Position numbers and translations under genes: made by a program. The notes below the pieces were generated by a model. It saw only the letters and a list, made by a program, of their open reading frames with translations, did no database searches and was not told the origin of the DNA. This document shows, piece by piece, positions 49,279 through 63,164 of a DNA stretch of 64,000 nt. Origin of the DNA: Vespa crabro (lineage: Eukaryota > Arthropoda > Insecta > Hymenoptera > Vespidae); the NCBI RefSeq assembly GCF_910589235.1, contig NC_060956.1, forward strand, positions 20,746,473-20,810,472, in the 5' to 3' direction. Numbering within the stretch: position 1 is the first letter of the stretch; each line of letters opens with the position of its first letter.

Positions 49279-50270
49279 TTGATGTTATGGCCTATGGCCA
49301 GAGAAGGACATACACCACCACGGTGTCATCGGTTGACGAGGGTTTATTGGCTTTATCGAGGAATCGAGTCCCTCCCAGAGGGATAAAGGAAAGAGAGAAA
49401 AAGAGAGAAAAGTCGACGGATTGAAAGGAAGATGCGTGACGCATTTCGGACGTGAGCGCGAGCGAACGTTCCCGCGTGTTTCTCTATTCGATCGAGCTCA
49501 TCCAATGATCCGTAAAAAAAAAGAAAAAAAGAAAAAAAGAAAAAAAGAGAATAAAAAGAAAAGAGAAGAAAAAAAGAAAGAAAGAGAGAAAGAAAAAAAG
49601 GAAGGAAGAAAGAAGAAAAAAAGAAAAAAAAAGAAACGCTATATAGAAATCTTGGCTCTCGTCCATGACTTCGATTTCGAACGAATACGATCGAGCGACA
49701 GAAAAAAAGAAAAAAAGCAAAAAAAAAAAAAAAGAAAAGAAGAAAAGAAAAAGAACGAAAGAAAGAAAGTAAGCAAGGAAAAAACAGCAGAGGATAAAAC
49801 GAAAATGAAAAGAGAACATCTCACTTTTTCATTTTATTTTTCCGAAATAAAATGTATCCTCTTTTTACCCTCATACGTTGCCCGCTCACAACTAATATCC
49901 TTATTTATAACGCTTATATATAATATCTACTGTCTCGTTCATACAATTTTAGAATTATTATTAAAAACGACGAAGAAAGAAGGACGAGGGGGGACGGGGA
50001 CGGGGACGGGGAGGGGAGGAAAGGGCGCCTTCTCGTAGAATTAAAAAATCGTTTACCTCGAATTTGTTGCTACGTCAGGCATGTAAGAACCATCCACGTA
50101 ACAACAATTCATGAATCCTGAATCTGAAGTGGCAGTGGTACGCGAACTTTTTCGATGTCATTTATCCAACTAACGCTCGTAAATCTCATTCACGAAGGTA
50201 CTTACAAAGCTTCTCGTACTATACCCTTTTATACCATCTCTATTTCACTTCGTCCTATTACATCCCTCTT

Positions 50271-50321
<51 letters not shown>

Positions 50322-50562
50322 ACCTCTCCCTTCTCATCCTCCTATATTACGTCCTTACGCCGTCCCGTTTGTTTCTCTTATCCAAAGCTTTTACTACCTA
50401 TTTCGACTCGTTAACTTTACACTTTTACACTTCTTATCGCTTTAAAGGCAAATTGCCTAATAAAATATGGGCCATGACGAGAACGACGAAAATGCCAGTG
50501 AAAAAAGAGGAAATTTCACATCGGAGAACGTATTTCTCGTTTCTGCTTACTTTTTTCTTCTT

Positions 50563-50615
<53 letters not shown>

Positions 50616-52024
50616 CTTTGAAATCCATTGAGAAGGAGCACGATCGATGTCTCATCGAGAGCAAGGGGAAAAAAAAAGAGAGGAAAGAAAGATGGAAAGA
50701 AAGAAAAAGGGTCAGGTTTATAGAAAACGATGAACGAAAGCTTCGGTATTCGAGAAAATGATGATTGCAAGAGTGCTTCTCATCGATATAATGGTACTCC
50801 GTAGTGTGTGTGTGTATATTGGACAATATCCGGAAATATTGATCGTACCTATCTACCTCTTCTCTGTTTAAATTGTAACGATCTATAATATAGCACGATA
50901 TAAATCATTACAAATGATATCCAGAGCGCCTATCATTCCAATCTTTAAAATATTCATAATAACAATTTGCGCAAATTAAATCTCTATAATATATTGATTC
51001 GTTAAATATTCGCATTGGAAATAATTTACGATTTAATCAAAATATACGTACATATTATGTACAATACATACGTATGTATGTATATCGGTCAATGTGTCTT
51101 TTCTATAAGCGTGATACGTTCGTCTTTATTTGAATTTAATAAAAGCAAAATTAGTTGTTTATAATCGACTAATAACAGACGATCCATGCCAATTTCGGTA
51201 GCAACCCGATAGCCTACTTCGAAGCTTAACGTCTTGTTCCGGCAAACGCATATATAATACTGAACACGATTATCCATGGACACGTGCCAAGTGGAGAGAG
51301 ACAGTAGAAAACTTTGTCCTCGACGTTCTCCACTCGTCTTTTCCTTTCTTTCTAAAAGAGTGATTCAATACGTAGCTCGTTTAAACGTAGTCAATCGAAA
51401 TAGAAAATCGTCCGCGCTTAGACCGTTCGCTTGAACGTTAATTTTCGAAAATTCACAATTTCGATATAAGAAAAATTCGAAAAAATGAATTCGACATTTT
51501 TTTCTCTTTCCTTTCTTTTTTTCTCTTTCTATAAATCTTTGCGATAATCCTTACCCACCTTATATCTACGATGAAAAAGTTCTATGGCTACCAAACGAAA
51601 AAAATATATACATCCGCATAAAAAAAAAAAAAAAAAAAGATAAAAAATATAAATGAATTTTAGAAAAAAGAAAAAAGAAAAAAAAAAAGAATCTCTCGGA
51701 GAATCGCGATCATTGCTAAGAATCGCGATGCTTCTTCCGTAGTCAACTCCAGTACTGACAACATTCGTATTTCCAACTCTGTCCCGCATACAAACACTGT
51801 CCCTTTTTAGGCGCTCATTATTTTAACGGAAAGCGCAAAGCTTTTATACGAAAGTGCAGGAACGCGGCTGCAAACACTTCATGATATGAAACTTTGTACC
51901 TTACTTTCTCGGCTTGTAGGTAAAAGGGGTACGCTGGCGGAATATATAAGAATAAAAAGGAGAGACGATACGCCACGTTGGATTCTCATTGTTTAACGTT
52001 ACATGCCAGTACAATCTTCATCTT

Positions 52025-52055
<31 letters not shown>

Positions 52056-52238
52056 TCCTCTCTGTCTTTCTCCTACTCGAGGAGTCTCTCTCGACCAGTC
52101 AACTCTTTTCGATGTTGTAAGTAAAGAAGTAGGTAACATCGCCTACATCTCTCTCAAGATGTTTCTGGAGAAAAATAATGATAATAGTAGCGATCGTCTC
52201 GTTATTATCATTTAATAAACCACGCAATACACGATGCA

Positions 52239-52239
52239 C

Positions 52240-52287
<48 letters not shown>
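52239..52287. repeat. (ATA)n microsatellite
   Basis: About 16 triplets, then short TATATG units. Confidence 0.96.
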
Positions 52288-52596
52288 TATATGTATATAT
52301 GTATATATGAAGAAAATGAGAAAGAAGAAGAAAAAAAAAAAAAAAGAAGAAAAAGAGAAAACGAGAAGAGGAAAAACATGCGATAAAATTTTCAAACTTT
52401 CTCATTATAACTTGAACGTTTCAAACGAGTGTTTGCTTATAAATTAAATAAATAATTGAACTACGGCGACCTACTTTCATCGAGCACTACTTTGAAATAT
52501 AATGTGTACACATTTTGGCGTTTGAATTTTCATTCGATTAGACAAGAAGCCAAGGTCTATATAAGATGAAAAAAAGAAAAAGATAAAAAAAGAAGA

Positions 52597-52604
<8 letters not shown>

Positions 52605-52641
<37 letters not shown>
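52605..52641. repeat. (GA)n microsatellite
   Basis: About 18 units; another of about 20 units lies at 52979-53019. Confidence 0.96.
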
Positions 52642-52644
<3 letters not shown>

Positions 52645-52973
52645 AAGAGAAAAAGAGAGACATACCAAAAGGAGGCCTAAGCTTCCTAACATTCTTCGGA
52701 ATATATATGTATGTACCTATGTACATTATGGACGCGAAAATGGGAGAAGATGGAGCGGTTGAAGATTAGGATAGGGAGGAAATGAAAACCACGAGCCCGT
52801 TTGGCTCTTCCACGCTCCCATGGAAAGTCACTTGTATTTAACACAGTTGCCCGCAGTCGCAACTCGTTCTCGCAGGAATGATAAGACTCTCTCGCATTCC
52901 TGTTAGAGGAGGCTTTTGGTAAATGCACTCCGTTTCTCCGCTTGCTATACGATGTCTCTTCCTTTTACAGAGA

Positions 52974-53022
<49 letters not shown>

Positions 53023-53384
53023 TACGCGCGCTGGATGGCCTGGAAAACCGCGAAGAGCTTGTACCATTGGTATAGAACGAATATAAGCGAAGCTTTTGGT
53101 GTCTGAGCCGCAGCCATTTGTGCCTAGACACCTAGACTCTCGTAATCGAGTAGTCGCAAGTAGTTCGAAGTGTACCGGCAAGGCATTCGGAGGCATTCCC
53201 GCCTAAGAACGTCTCTTACCCACTCATTCTCCCTCTCCGGCCTGTTCTCTCTCTTTCTCTCTCTCTCTCTCTCACACACACACAAATACGTCTATTTACG
53301 ATACACCGTCTCTTCCTTTAATTCGGTCGATATGCTGTCCTCTCGCATAGACTACAAATAGCAAATTTTGTTACTATACTACGA

Positions 53385-53590
53385 AGGAGCTATATTACTT
53401 GTATGAGACAGATGGACAGAGGTTTGTCCAAAGGAACTTCGTCGTTCGAATGGAATTAAGCCCCGAAAAGCCAAGGAATTCAACGAATAAACTGAATTGT
53501 GTCCAGTTACGGAGAATCATCAGTAGGAAACGTTCAGAAATTTTCGGCGAACTCGAGTCTGACTTGTTTGAAACCATAGTGAGATGAGTT
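53385..53590. other. Non-repetitive patch open on both strands
   Basis: About 200 bp in which a 62-codon + frame (no ATG start) and a 60-codon - frame overlap completely. Neither matches a family I recognise. Confidence 0.15.
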
Positions 53591-53824
53591 CGTTACATTA
53601 GGTTGCTCGGTTACACTTTGAACTATTCATTGTTAACTATTAATTCAGTTGATGAGTATTAAAAGAGAAAAAAAAAAGAAGAGAGAGAGAATCTAATTGT
53701 TGAAATGGTATTTGAAATGGAGTCGTTTTTTTCGATCTTTGTGCTTTCGTACATGCATTCTATCTCTTAAATAGGTATCTCTTAATATATATATATATAT
53801 ATAAACCCGTTTGCGCGATATGGA

Positions 53825-54010
53825 AGGGTAAGAGGGAATAGCATAGTCGCTTATGAATGGGCAATTAATCCACGAAAACCACGGACGCTACGAGCTCAGC
53901 GCCTGCATACTCCGTTACGCCGCTAAGCTACCTAAAAAGCCGCCTTGCGCCAAAGCACTGTATTATTCAAAGAGCACCGCTTTACCTAGATAATAATTTA
54001 TTTAGCCGGA
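53825..54010. other. GC-richer non-repetitive island
   Basis: Complex sequence with several GC-rich blocks (CTACGAGCTCAGCGCCTGC, CGTTACGCCGCTAAGC). It was considered as a tRNA-like sequence, but no cloverleaf or B-box is visible. Function unknown. Confidence 0.18.
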
Positions 54011-55122
54011 AGTGAGTATGACCAAAAGAAAAGAGATAGGAATTAGAGGAAACTCTTAGGTAGAACTCGAGATGAGAATTAGAAATGAAGAGGACCTTGC
54101 TACAGAATGATTCACTTAGTTGGCCATTGTACGAAATAACGAGAACAATTATCTCTTTTTAATAATTATCTCGTTATTTCATTCGATTGCAAATTTTTCG
54201 ATTGAAAATCAAACGATATGAATATACGTATTATACATATGTACGTACGTACATACATACACACACATATATATACATTTTAAGACTGAAAATAGAGATA
54301 TCTACGGGAAGAAATCGGTATGGAATATATGTAGTTGGTTCTAACGTCAAACAGACAGTTCGTAAAGTATGCAGAAAAGTCAGTAGTAGTGGGTTACGTC
54401 AAAGCCGTCGTCGATGTGTTCTTTAAAAGACGAAAGAAATTCAAGAAGAGAAAAGCGAAGAAATTTCGGCACGTGCTCTCGACACCTTTTCTCGAACGGA
54501 TGCATCCTCCTTGCGTCGGTCTTGAACGAACGCGAATAAGGAGAGCAGAGAAAAGTACATCGTAAAGGTGAAAGAAAAAGAAATGTGAGGAAAGGAAAGA
54601 AATGGAAAGGAAAGGAATAGAAAGGAAAGGAAAGGAGAACTTGCGTCGGTGGCAGCCGTTCACAGTTGAAACACAAAGTAAAGAGACGAAACAAATACGA
54701 TAACGCGTTTTGACGAGTAAAACTTTGGCAAATCGGCTCTTCTCGTCGTTCGACGGAAGGAAGAAGGAAGAGACGAAAAGTTAAAGCGGAAGATAGGGAG
54801 GAGATAAGAAGGGTTGGTTTAGCATAGACGCCTAAGGGAATGAGAGTTACGTTTTCTTCCTTCTACCTTTTACTTCTGAATCTCTTTTTTCTTTGAAGAA
54901 AACTTTCTTTCTCGAAACTCTCTACCTCCCCGCTCCCCTAGACACCCACCCCTCTAGCCCCAGCCCATTCTGGATTAGAACGTTTCGTTCGTCCGGACAC
55001 AATGGCAACGAAATGGTTGTCGTTCACCGATGTCAAGAATACTCGAAGAGCTTTTCTTTGATTAACGGCACACATCGAGCGTACGCCCGAGCCCACACGC
55101 ATCTAAATAAAATGTCTCCTTA

Positions 55123-55150
55123 ACGACGACGACGACGACGACGACGACGA
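55123..55150. repeat. (CGA)n microsatellite
   Basis: About 9 CGA units. Confidence 0.95.
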
Positions 55151-55206
55151 ACCATCGTCGTCTCTTTCGAAACGCACGTCTCGAACTTTTTCTTTTCTTA
55201 TCTTAG

Positions 55207-55498
55207 ACGAGTCGAGTCCCGGGACTCGACGACTCGAATATTAAAGTGTTCTCTTTGTACGACATCGAGTGCGCCTTGGATTCGCAGACGTTCGTCGCTT
55301 TCTACAACCTCTGATTTGTCTTCGCGTTCGCAAATAGAACGCGCGTTCGACCAAGAACGGGGCCCTATCGATCTCTCTCCTCCGTGTCCTTTCTTCCACT
55401 TTTCTTTTTTTTTCTTCTTCTTTTCTTCTTTTTTCTTTTTGTTTCGTAATTTCTTGCTTCTTCTTTTCTTTTCTTTTTCCTTCTCCTTTCGTACCTAG
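55207..55498 (+). other. Acceptor-like site followed by a palindrome and an open frame
   Basis: A strong pyrimidine tract (CTTTTTCTTTTCTTATCTTAG) ends at 55206. The next base plus AG would complete an Arg codon in phase with the EGF exon, and the frame stays open for about 96 codons to a TAG near 55496. The translation starts with an Arg-rich stretch and later becomes a low-complexity Phe run. It lacks the cysteine expected at once after the split codon, so it is not the rest of the EGF domain. Confidence 0.15.
55211..55230. repeat. Perfect 20-bp palindrome
   Basis: GTCGAGTCCCGGGACTCGAC is identical to its reverse complement with no spacer. Flanking GACGA and GACTCGA repeat parts of the arm. 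Confidence 0.9.
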
Positions 55499-57091
55499 TT
55501 CTTTTTCTTTTGCTACGGAGGACACGAAAAAAAGAAGAGGAAAAAGAGGAAGAAGAAAACATCGCGATAACAATCTGATCGTAATAACTTCGGAAAAGAA
55601 GAAACTAAGTCTCTTACAAGACTTCTTCTTATCAACCTTAAGAAACAGATAAGGTTACACATTAACGAACTTTAATTCTCTTTTGTGGGATGCGGAGAGT
55701 GTAACAGAAAAGAGGAAAAAAAAAAAAAAAAAAGGAAAAATGAAAAAAACACGTGACCAGCTGGTCGGTCACGTCGCGGACGAGATATGCGTTTTCGCGA
55801 GACAAAATAAAGTTTTTCTCGTCCTCTCTCTCTCTCTCTCTCTCTCTCTGTCTGTCTGTTTCTTTCTATCTCTTTCTCGCTTTCTTTGCCACCGTCTCGT
55901 TTTCAGGTTTTTTTTTCGAGATAGAAACGGAAACGTAGGGTAGACCGGAGGAGCATCTCGACAGCTTCCTCTGGCTAGCCAAAACATTCGAGACTTGATC
56001 TCGAGCCAAAAATCTCACCGCATCGGCAAAAAGATACACCTGGCTTGCTCAGACGCTGTACTCGAAGGATTCTCAAATAAAGGAATGACGAGAGGAAAAC
56101 GTAAACGAAATTTTATTTAACGGTGCTACATATCTCTTATGGATTTCGATTATTTAAAAGAAATCAACTAATTTTTCCTTTTCTTTTTTCCCTTCGTTTC
56201 AATTTTACCACACGATACCTATATATATTGTAACCTATAATATATTTTAATCGTTACTATATATCTATAACCAGATACACGGCAGAATCTTTTTTTTCTC
56301 TCTTTATTCGCAAGAAAGAAAATATATATTCAAGTCGATTAAATCGAACGTTTAGACGCGTCGTCAAAACGTAATATTACTCTCTTCCCCTCCATTCTTT
56401 CACGCCATCCAATCGTTGGATAATTTTATCGGAGTCGCGGAGAAACGGAAAGCGTCCTTGTAAATGCAGACGCACACACTTTCCTATGGTCTTTCAAACA
56501 TCGTCTCCGTAAATATTTGCTACGACTGGTCGTCTCTCTATATCGTACACGTGACAGATTTGAATATCGTTTAATCTGATTCATCGAGCTCGTTTCATTT
56601 CACGACATTTAACAAGCTTTTTCTTAATACCTGACACATCAAAATTCATAATCCTTTTATTTTATTGAAAAACCATTATTAAATAAAAAATATCCACTTC
56701 GATGTTTCTTTTCTATTACATTGTAAATCTTATTTTAAAAATTCATTTTTACCCGTCTGACAATCAATTATTCTTATAATCTAATCGATCTCAATAGATT
56801 ATAAATCTGATTTCTTTTTTATATTTACTTTTAATACACATCATCTGTTGCCATGAATAAAATCATTCTGAAAGAGAACGATCGACCAAAATGATCCCGA
56901 GGATTAGTGATCTCCTCCTCTAGACGATCGTATTTTTCGATTTACTACGGTGCCGAATAAGACTTTCGGAGTAAGGGGAAAACGTCTTTAAATCAACGTC
57001 GAGACAACTTCGATTTCTTCGAAACGCGTGTTCTCAATCTCTTCGAAATAATTCACGAAAAAATACACATTCGACTTTTATCCAAGATACA

Positions 57092-57095
<4 letters not shown>

Positions 57096-57127
<32 letters not shown>
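57096..57127. repeat. (TA)n microsatellite
   Basis: About 15 units. Confidence 0.96.
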
Positions 57128-57131
<4 letters not shown>

Positions 57132-57413
57132 TAACAAGACATATATTGACGTGATTAATTAATTTAACTTAAACGATGAAAAGACAGATAAGATAAAAAC
57201 GATCAAACGTTAAGTCTCCGATGTTTTCGAATTTTTTATCGATATAATTTTCTTTTCCTTATAACAAAATAGTAAAAATGAAAGAAACGATGAGAGAAAT
57301 GATGAAATAAATATTTGAGGAAAACTATAGTCTTCGTTTCGTTCAGGCCGAAAGGGTAAAACGAACATTAAGAGGGATGGTGGATCAAAGTAAAAATAAA
57401 AAGAGCAAGTAAA

Positions 57414-57416
<3 letters not shown>

Positions 57417-57454
<38 letters not shown>
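57417..57454. repeat. (GA)n microsatellite
   Basis: About 19 units. Confidence 0.97.
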
Positions 57455-57458
<4 letters not shown>

Positions 57459-58185
57459 GGTTCTTTGTAGGGAAGAGCCGATACGTAGGTATATATTTGC
57501 GTTAACGCCGATGCAGAATTTATGGGAGGAATAACGGTGGACTATCGGTTTTGCTCGAGCACACAGTTCTGCTTTCACGTTGAAACGAAAGAAAGACAGA
57601 AAGAGAAAAAGAAAGGAAGACCAAAAAAAAAAAAAGAGAAAGAAAAAGAAAACATATAAAGAGCATAGATGATTCCACTTGGAAAGAGGAATCGAAAACG
57701 ATAGAAAAAACGAAGCTGAGTTTATTTCGTCTAATAAAAGATCGTATGGGAACATAATGCAAACGTTTAACCCATTACGCGAATAAAAATCGAAAGAAAT
57801 CATTTTGTTATTTAATATCAAAAAAAAAAAAAAAAGAAAGAAAGAAAAAGAAAAAAGAAAAAAGAACATAATTCAAATGTCTCTATTTAAAAACAATTCT
57901 ATTCTTCTTCGGATCGAACCTTATCATTATCGTTATACGATCGATCGATTGTCTTATCTATCGAAAAGGAAAAGCTCTTCTTTTTACTAGAATTTAACGA
58001 ATCCTTACGACGGACAACGCACGGTGCAACGTTATCCCTTTTCCTTTCAAAGTTTCGAAAATTTATGCGTAACAAGCTATGGGGACTATACAGAATGATC
58101 GGACGGAGAACTATTCTACTCTCGAATTTCCGACGTAACTCGATCGATGAAAAAGCATAGAGCATCTAATTACAAAAGTTATCGT

Positions 58186-58269
58186 CGTTGTTGTTATTGT
58201 TGTTGTTGTTATTGTTATTGTTGTTGTTATTATCATTCTTCTTCTTCTTCTTCCTATTATTATTATTAC

Positions 58270-58335
<66 letters not shown>

Positions 58336-58350
58336 CATCATCATCATTAT
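58186..58350. repeat. (TTG)n, (TTC)n and (TTA)n compound array
   Basis: About 165 bp of triplets in successive blocks: TTG/TTA, then TTC, then about 28 TTA units, then TCA. Confidence 0.96.
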
Positions 58351-58479
58351 TATCTAATAACGCGGAGAAACTAACGCGGAGTTATTGTTTTCTCCATAGA
58401 TACAGGCACAAACATCGACCGACCGAATCTTTTTCCAATCTGTTTTAGATTTGCACCGTTATGCATAATTCATATCGGT

Positions 58480-58920
58480 CGGAACTTGTTATTCAAAGGC
58501 AATTCCGTACGATCGCGATTCCCTCCACTCTTCTTTCAACCCTGCATCCATCCCGCCCCCGCCCTCACCACCACCACCACCACCTCGTGGAAGTCCAACT
58601 TCGAACGACGTTCCTGTCGTAGCTTTTACGTTCAATTTAATGCATCGACCGGGTTGTACCTGATAACTCAGTCGCGATGGGCTTAATGTTTACGTCCGCG
58701 TAACATCTGCTGAACGTATTAATCAGTCGGACTATTACTCAGCAGTGCCAAGTGTAAAACGTGCGGGCAATCCGGAACGATTCACCTTAATTAATTAAGT
58801 TGCCCTCCTCGAGGCAGTCGAAAGTTCTGAAACGGTGGTGCATGCCTCCAGCCCGAACAATTACATCGCTCAAGTGCTTCCCGTCTTCATTTGTCGCCGA
58901 GCGTTGTTCGCCATTTTCAC
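58480..58920. promoter_or_regulatory. Candidate regulatory island with a homeodomain palindrome
   Basis: About 440 bp, GC-richer and non-repetitive apart from a short (CCA)n near 58568. CTTAATTAATTAAG at 58786-58799 is a perfect 14-bp palindrome of overlapping homeodomain cores. CTGCTGA at 58707-58713 and TCAGCAG at 58739-58745 are inverted, Maf-half-site-like arms. Confidence 0.28.
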
Positions 58921-59519
58921 GTTCTTCCTTAATCCGAAAGTACGTAAAGACATCCCCTCCCTCTTTCCCCTTCACCCACATCCCCATCAGTACTCACTTC
59001 GCTCCTATTCCTCGTCCTCCCTTTCCTACTTATTCCCACTTTCTTACTTACATTCCTAAAATTCACGAATATTACAAATGAATTTCCCCTAAAATCTATC
59101 CAAAACATCTATTTTATACTTGTCATCGATCTAACCTCTAAGAGGACCACCTTATTTATCCTTTCTTTCTTCGCTTTCTTTTTTTTTTTTCCTACCTTTT
59201 ACGATCGAAATAAATAATGAGGGTACTTGCGGAGAAAGCAAAAAAAAGCCTATCGGGTGTTCGATACGACGTTGATCTGATTACATGAGAAAGCACTAAC
59301 GTCAAACTCCAAATAAATACTTATTTCGTCACCACGAGAGCAATACCTCTCTTGTCCTCTCTCTCTCTTACTCTTTCGCTTTCTCTTCTCCTCTCTTCCC
59401 CGTTTTTCTTTTTTACGAGGAAAACTTTTTCCTAACCAGAAAGCTTCGTGAGCTTACAATCGGTGGACAGTCTCGAGAGATATACGTAGCTACACGAAAG
59501 CTTGAGAAAAGTTACTTTC

Positions 59520-59680
59520 CAGGCAACATATGTGGGCAACACACATTTAGAGATGGAAGTTTGCTATGGGATCGTGTCGCAAGCTTCGCGTTACTAGCAT
59601 CGCGTCTCAAGCTACGATAGCACAAACTCCGAGGCACAAGGTGCCTCTCCTCCACTCTCTCCTGAACTGAGTTTGCCCCT

Positions 59681-59711
<31 letters not shown>

Positions 59712-59830
59712 AACTCTATCGTCCTTTGCCGTCTAACTACCCTCGAGCGTCGCTTAAGGAAATAGAGCTGTCCGATGCAAGGTATCGACGCAACACACCG
59801 CTTGCGGAGCTTTCAAAATATCCCGATAAA
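59520..59830. other. Non-repetitive island around a TC tract
   Basis: Complex, GC-richer sequence interrupted by (TC)n at about 59685-59711. No splice-bounded frame. Confidence 0.15.
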
Positions 59831-61821
59831 ATGATAATCTGTAGAATCGGTGTATTCTCCTATCTTCAATGGCGCAAATACGTTCCGTATTCATTGTACC
59901 TGTTATACGAGGTACAATATATTAATTTTTGTAAATCAAACTTTTATATTTCTTCATCGTACAATTTCGAATTTATATCGTACAATTTCGATTTACATTT
60001 AAATTGTTATAAAATTTAACTCGAGATCGTTTTATGATGAGCTCGATGAAACTCTTAATTGTAAATATTTCATTCGTCTTAGAAATAATATATAACGAGA
60101 TAGATCGTTCTTAATTTATTCCCGTAACGTCCAATTTATTGTTAAATTCGTAAAGAGATTTATAACGACCATAGATAAATCTCATATAATACACAACTGT
60201 GATCAAATTGCAGCCTTCTCTTCGCCCATCGGACGATAACTCGGTCTGTGATTTTATAAAGAATTGTAAAGTTTTGACCAACTCGAATGAGTTAAAGAGA
60301 CGACGAGAGTTTTCTCGTCCCACCCCCAACCCCTAAGAAAGTAGTCCAAAGTGTTTGTTCGAGAGAGACGATCGAAAAGTTTGCCCGAGTCATTTAGCAT
60401 ACCAACCAATCGAGTCGAAGTGCTTCTCAATGTAATGGAATCCATGAACGTCGCGATGTCGGAAATAAATTTTTGTCGGTATTCGCTACCAACGGGAAAC
60501 GATTTGACTAATTAACTCCCTTCTCGATCGTGCTAGAAATTTAACAAAACCATGACTAATGACATTACCCATCGAACGTTTATGCATTTGTCGATTAACC
60601 AAATATCGACAATTTTATTCGATATTCTATCCTTGTTCTTCCAATGAAAATTTTCAAGATCGATAGATACTCGGCCGTCATTAAACATCGATGCACGTAC
60701 GCCAATTCGTTCGCCATGATTGACAGTGAACTCGAATTAATGTTAAACGTCCATCGATGGCTAATTTAAATCTATAAAATATATCGGTGTAATCTCGATC
60801 GGTATCCGCAATGAGATGAAAATACACTTTACCTTTAATTCGATAAAACGGTTCATCAATTACTTAATGAAAAATCGATTTTTCTTTTTTTCTTTTTTAC
60901 TTTTTTCTTTTTTTTTTTTCTTTTTTCTTTTGCCTCGACGATTATATAATTCGTTCAACTTTCAAGCTATTCTCGTATAAACAAACATTCGTAATAGAAT
61001 CATTCAAAATCAATTACATAAAATTGTCATCCTCGTCTCATCCTCTGTCATCCTTATTTCCTTTCGAGGATCGCATCCTCTCTCTCCCTCTTTTTTTAGT
61101 TTCTCAAATACTTTTGAAATTTTTCCTTCGACATTCCTTTATTGAAAGTATTTGAAGAAACTTAACGAAAACTTTTTCGATAGTTTGATATTCCGAGAAC
61201 GCGATCTCTCGTACGAACGAGTGATTTATTACATGAACAATGCATCGTTTTATCCAAAATCACGACTCATCGTTCCCAAGAGAGAATCGCTTAAAGGGTA
61301 TTAAAGGCCTTTCGCATTCTCCTCGAACGTTTTAATGAAACGGTTTCTCTAATTGTAGGAATATCGTGGTACTTCGAGAAACTGTAGGTACCGTTTCGGT
61401 ATTACCAAAGAGCAATACGTTTCCGCAAAGTTAAAGATCAAACGAATTTATAATGAACCCTTTTGATATTTATATATATATATATATATAAAGGAACATT
61501 TACGTCATACATTTAGCAAGCCTAGTTTAATCCATAAACGTAGATTTAGACAATTACTTACGTACTAAATTTTACATTCAAAAAGAGATAAACCATTGTT
61601 AATATACGTCAGGTTTTGATATTTCAAAGTATATTATTCCGTTATAAAGAGCCATTATAAATGATATATCAAAGAGACTATGTTAAGTACGTCGTTAAAC
61701 GTTCGTATCGAGCGATTATCTTTAGTTATTTTGTGTCAAATTAAAAAAAAAAGTTAAAACTAGCAATAAGTGATCGATCGATTGTATCGTATCGTAGAAA
61801 ATCGATACGTTGTTTGAATAC

Positions 61822-61825
<4 letters not shown>

Positions 61826-61866
<41 letters not shown>
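61826..61866. repeat. (TC)n microsatellite
   Basis: About 20 units with one TTT change. Confidence 0.95.
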
Positions 61867-61867
<1 letters not shown>

Positions 61868-62115
61868 GAACGGAACGAACGAACACCATCGGCCCAATTT
61901 CGCAAATCTGTAAAGCCAGCTGGCACCTCGCGCGACATCGCGAATCTCCCTTCCACTATTTCCTCCCAAAACCCTCTCAAAACCCTCTTTTTCGCGTATC
62001 TACCAACGATCTCTTTCGTAGTACGTTCGCAAAAAGGTAATGACTCGACATAAATCTACTTGAAAAGATCCTCGACGAACTCTTTAACTAATTCTCTTTC
62101 TCCTTCTCTCTCTCA

Positions 62116-62149
<34 letters not shown>

Positions 62150-63112
62150 TTCTCATTTTCTTTTCCTTTTTTTTTTCTTTCCTGACATATCATTATAATT
62201 CTCCAACACATTTTCACTAACTCGTTGATTTCGAAAGTTTTGATAAAAATCAATAAGATCTTTGCCGTTCGTCGAAAGAGAACTACGCGTAAAATGAAAA
62301 AATGAAAAGGAAAGGAAAGAAATGAAAAAAAAAAAGAATAAAACGAAAGAAAGAAAAAAAAAGGAAAGAAGAAAAAGGAAAATGGGAAAGATGTGAAGTG
62401 AAAGAAAGAAAGAAATAAAAAAAAAAAAAAAAAAAAAAGAAAAAGAAAAAGATTATCCCTGTATGTTAAAAATTTCAATTCGTCCTTCTTTCTAGTCAAC
62501 GTTACTATTTGTTTTTATTCATTATTTTGTTTTTTTTTTTCTTTTCCTTTTTCTGGTTACTATTATCCTCAAAGAATTGATATGCATATATGCGAGACAT
62601 CGTTAAAATCCAACATAAAGTTAGAGGCTTGAAAATCAGAGTTTTGGATTTACGTAGATAGATATATCCTTATTCATACGTCATTTTCATACGACTTCAA
62701 GTCCGATCAACAATGTAAAGGAAAAAGATCGACAAGAATACGAGAAACGCGTGCGGAAACATACATGTGAATCAATCATCTTTGAATATTATCAAAAGCA
62801 AACGATTGAATATGAAATAATCCTTGAGGTTTGTCGTTAATGTTCTAAAACATTTATTCGATGACGGATCCTTATTCTAGGAAGGGGATGAATTTTGTTG
62901 AAAACGTGCTCTATGTTAAAAGCTACAAGCTCTTATGGGTAAAAAATAAGCAAGGAAAATAATCGTTCTTCGCTTTTAAGACATCTCATTGTCGTAGGAC
63001 ACTAACATACGTTTATATCCCGTGCTTCCGCGTCCGAGCACTCGAATTAAGGGTGAAAGGTTTCCGCTAAGTTTGACCTCTTCGCTAGGTCAACGAGTAT
63101 GCAACGAAGGTA

Positions 63113-63114
<2 letters not shown>

Positions 63115-63160
<46 letters not shown>
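63115..63160. repeat. (TA)n microsatellite
   Basis: About 22 units; a shorter (TA)n lies at 63285-63309. Confidence 0.96.

Positions 63161-63164
<4 letters not shown>

Noticed and set aside
49421..50038. 205-codon + strand open frame rich in Lys and Glu
   Set aside because: It follows a long AAAG purine tract, which cannot easily form stops; no domain.
53598..53610. TTAGGTTGCTCGG, similar to the start of some mariner terminal repeats
   Set aside because: No matching inverted copy nearby and no transposase-like sequence; too short to support an element.
53880..53960. tRNA-like GC-rich patch
   Set aside because: No acceptor stem, anticodon arm or GGTTCGA-type B-box could be drawn.
55207..55498. 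Candidate for the exon with EGF cysteines 5 and 6
   Set aside because: The splice site and phase fit, but no cysteine follows the split codon and the C-x8-C pattern is absent.
57210..57869. 219-codon - strand open frame
   Set aside because: It is built from Phe- and Ser/Leu-rich translations of poly(A) and (GA)n tracts; no domain or codon signal.
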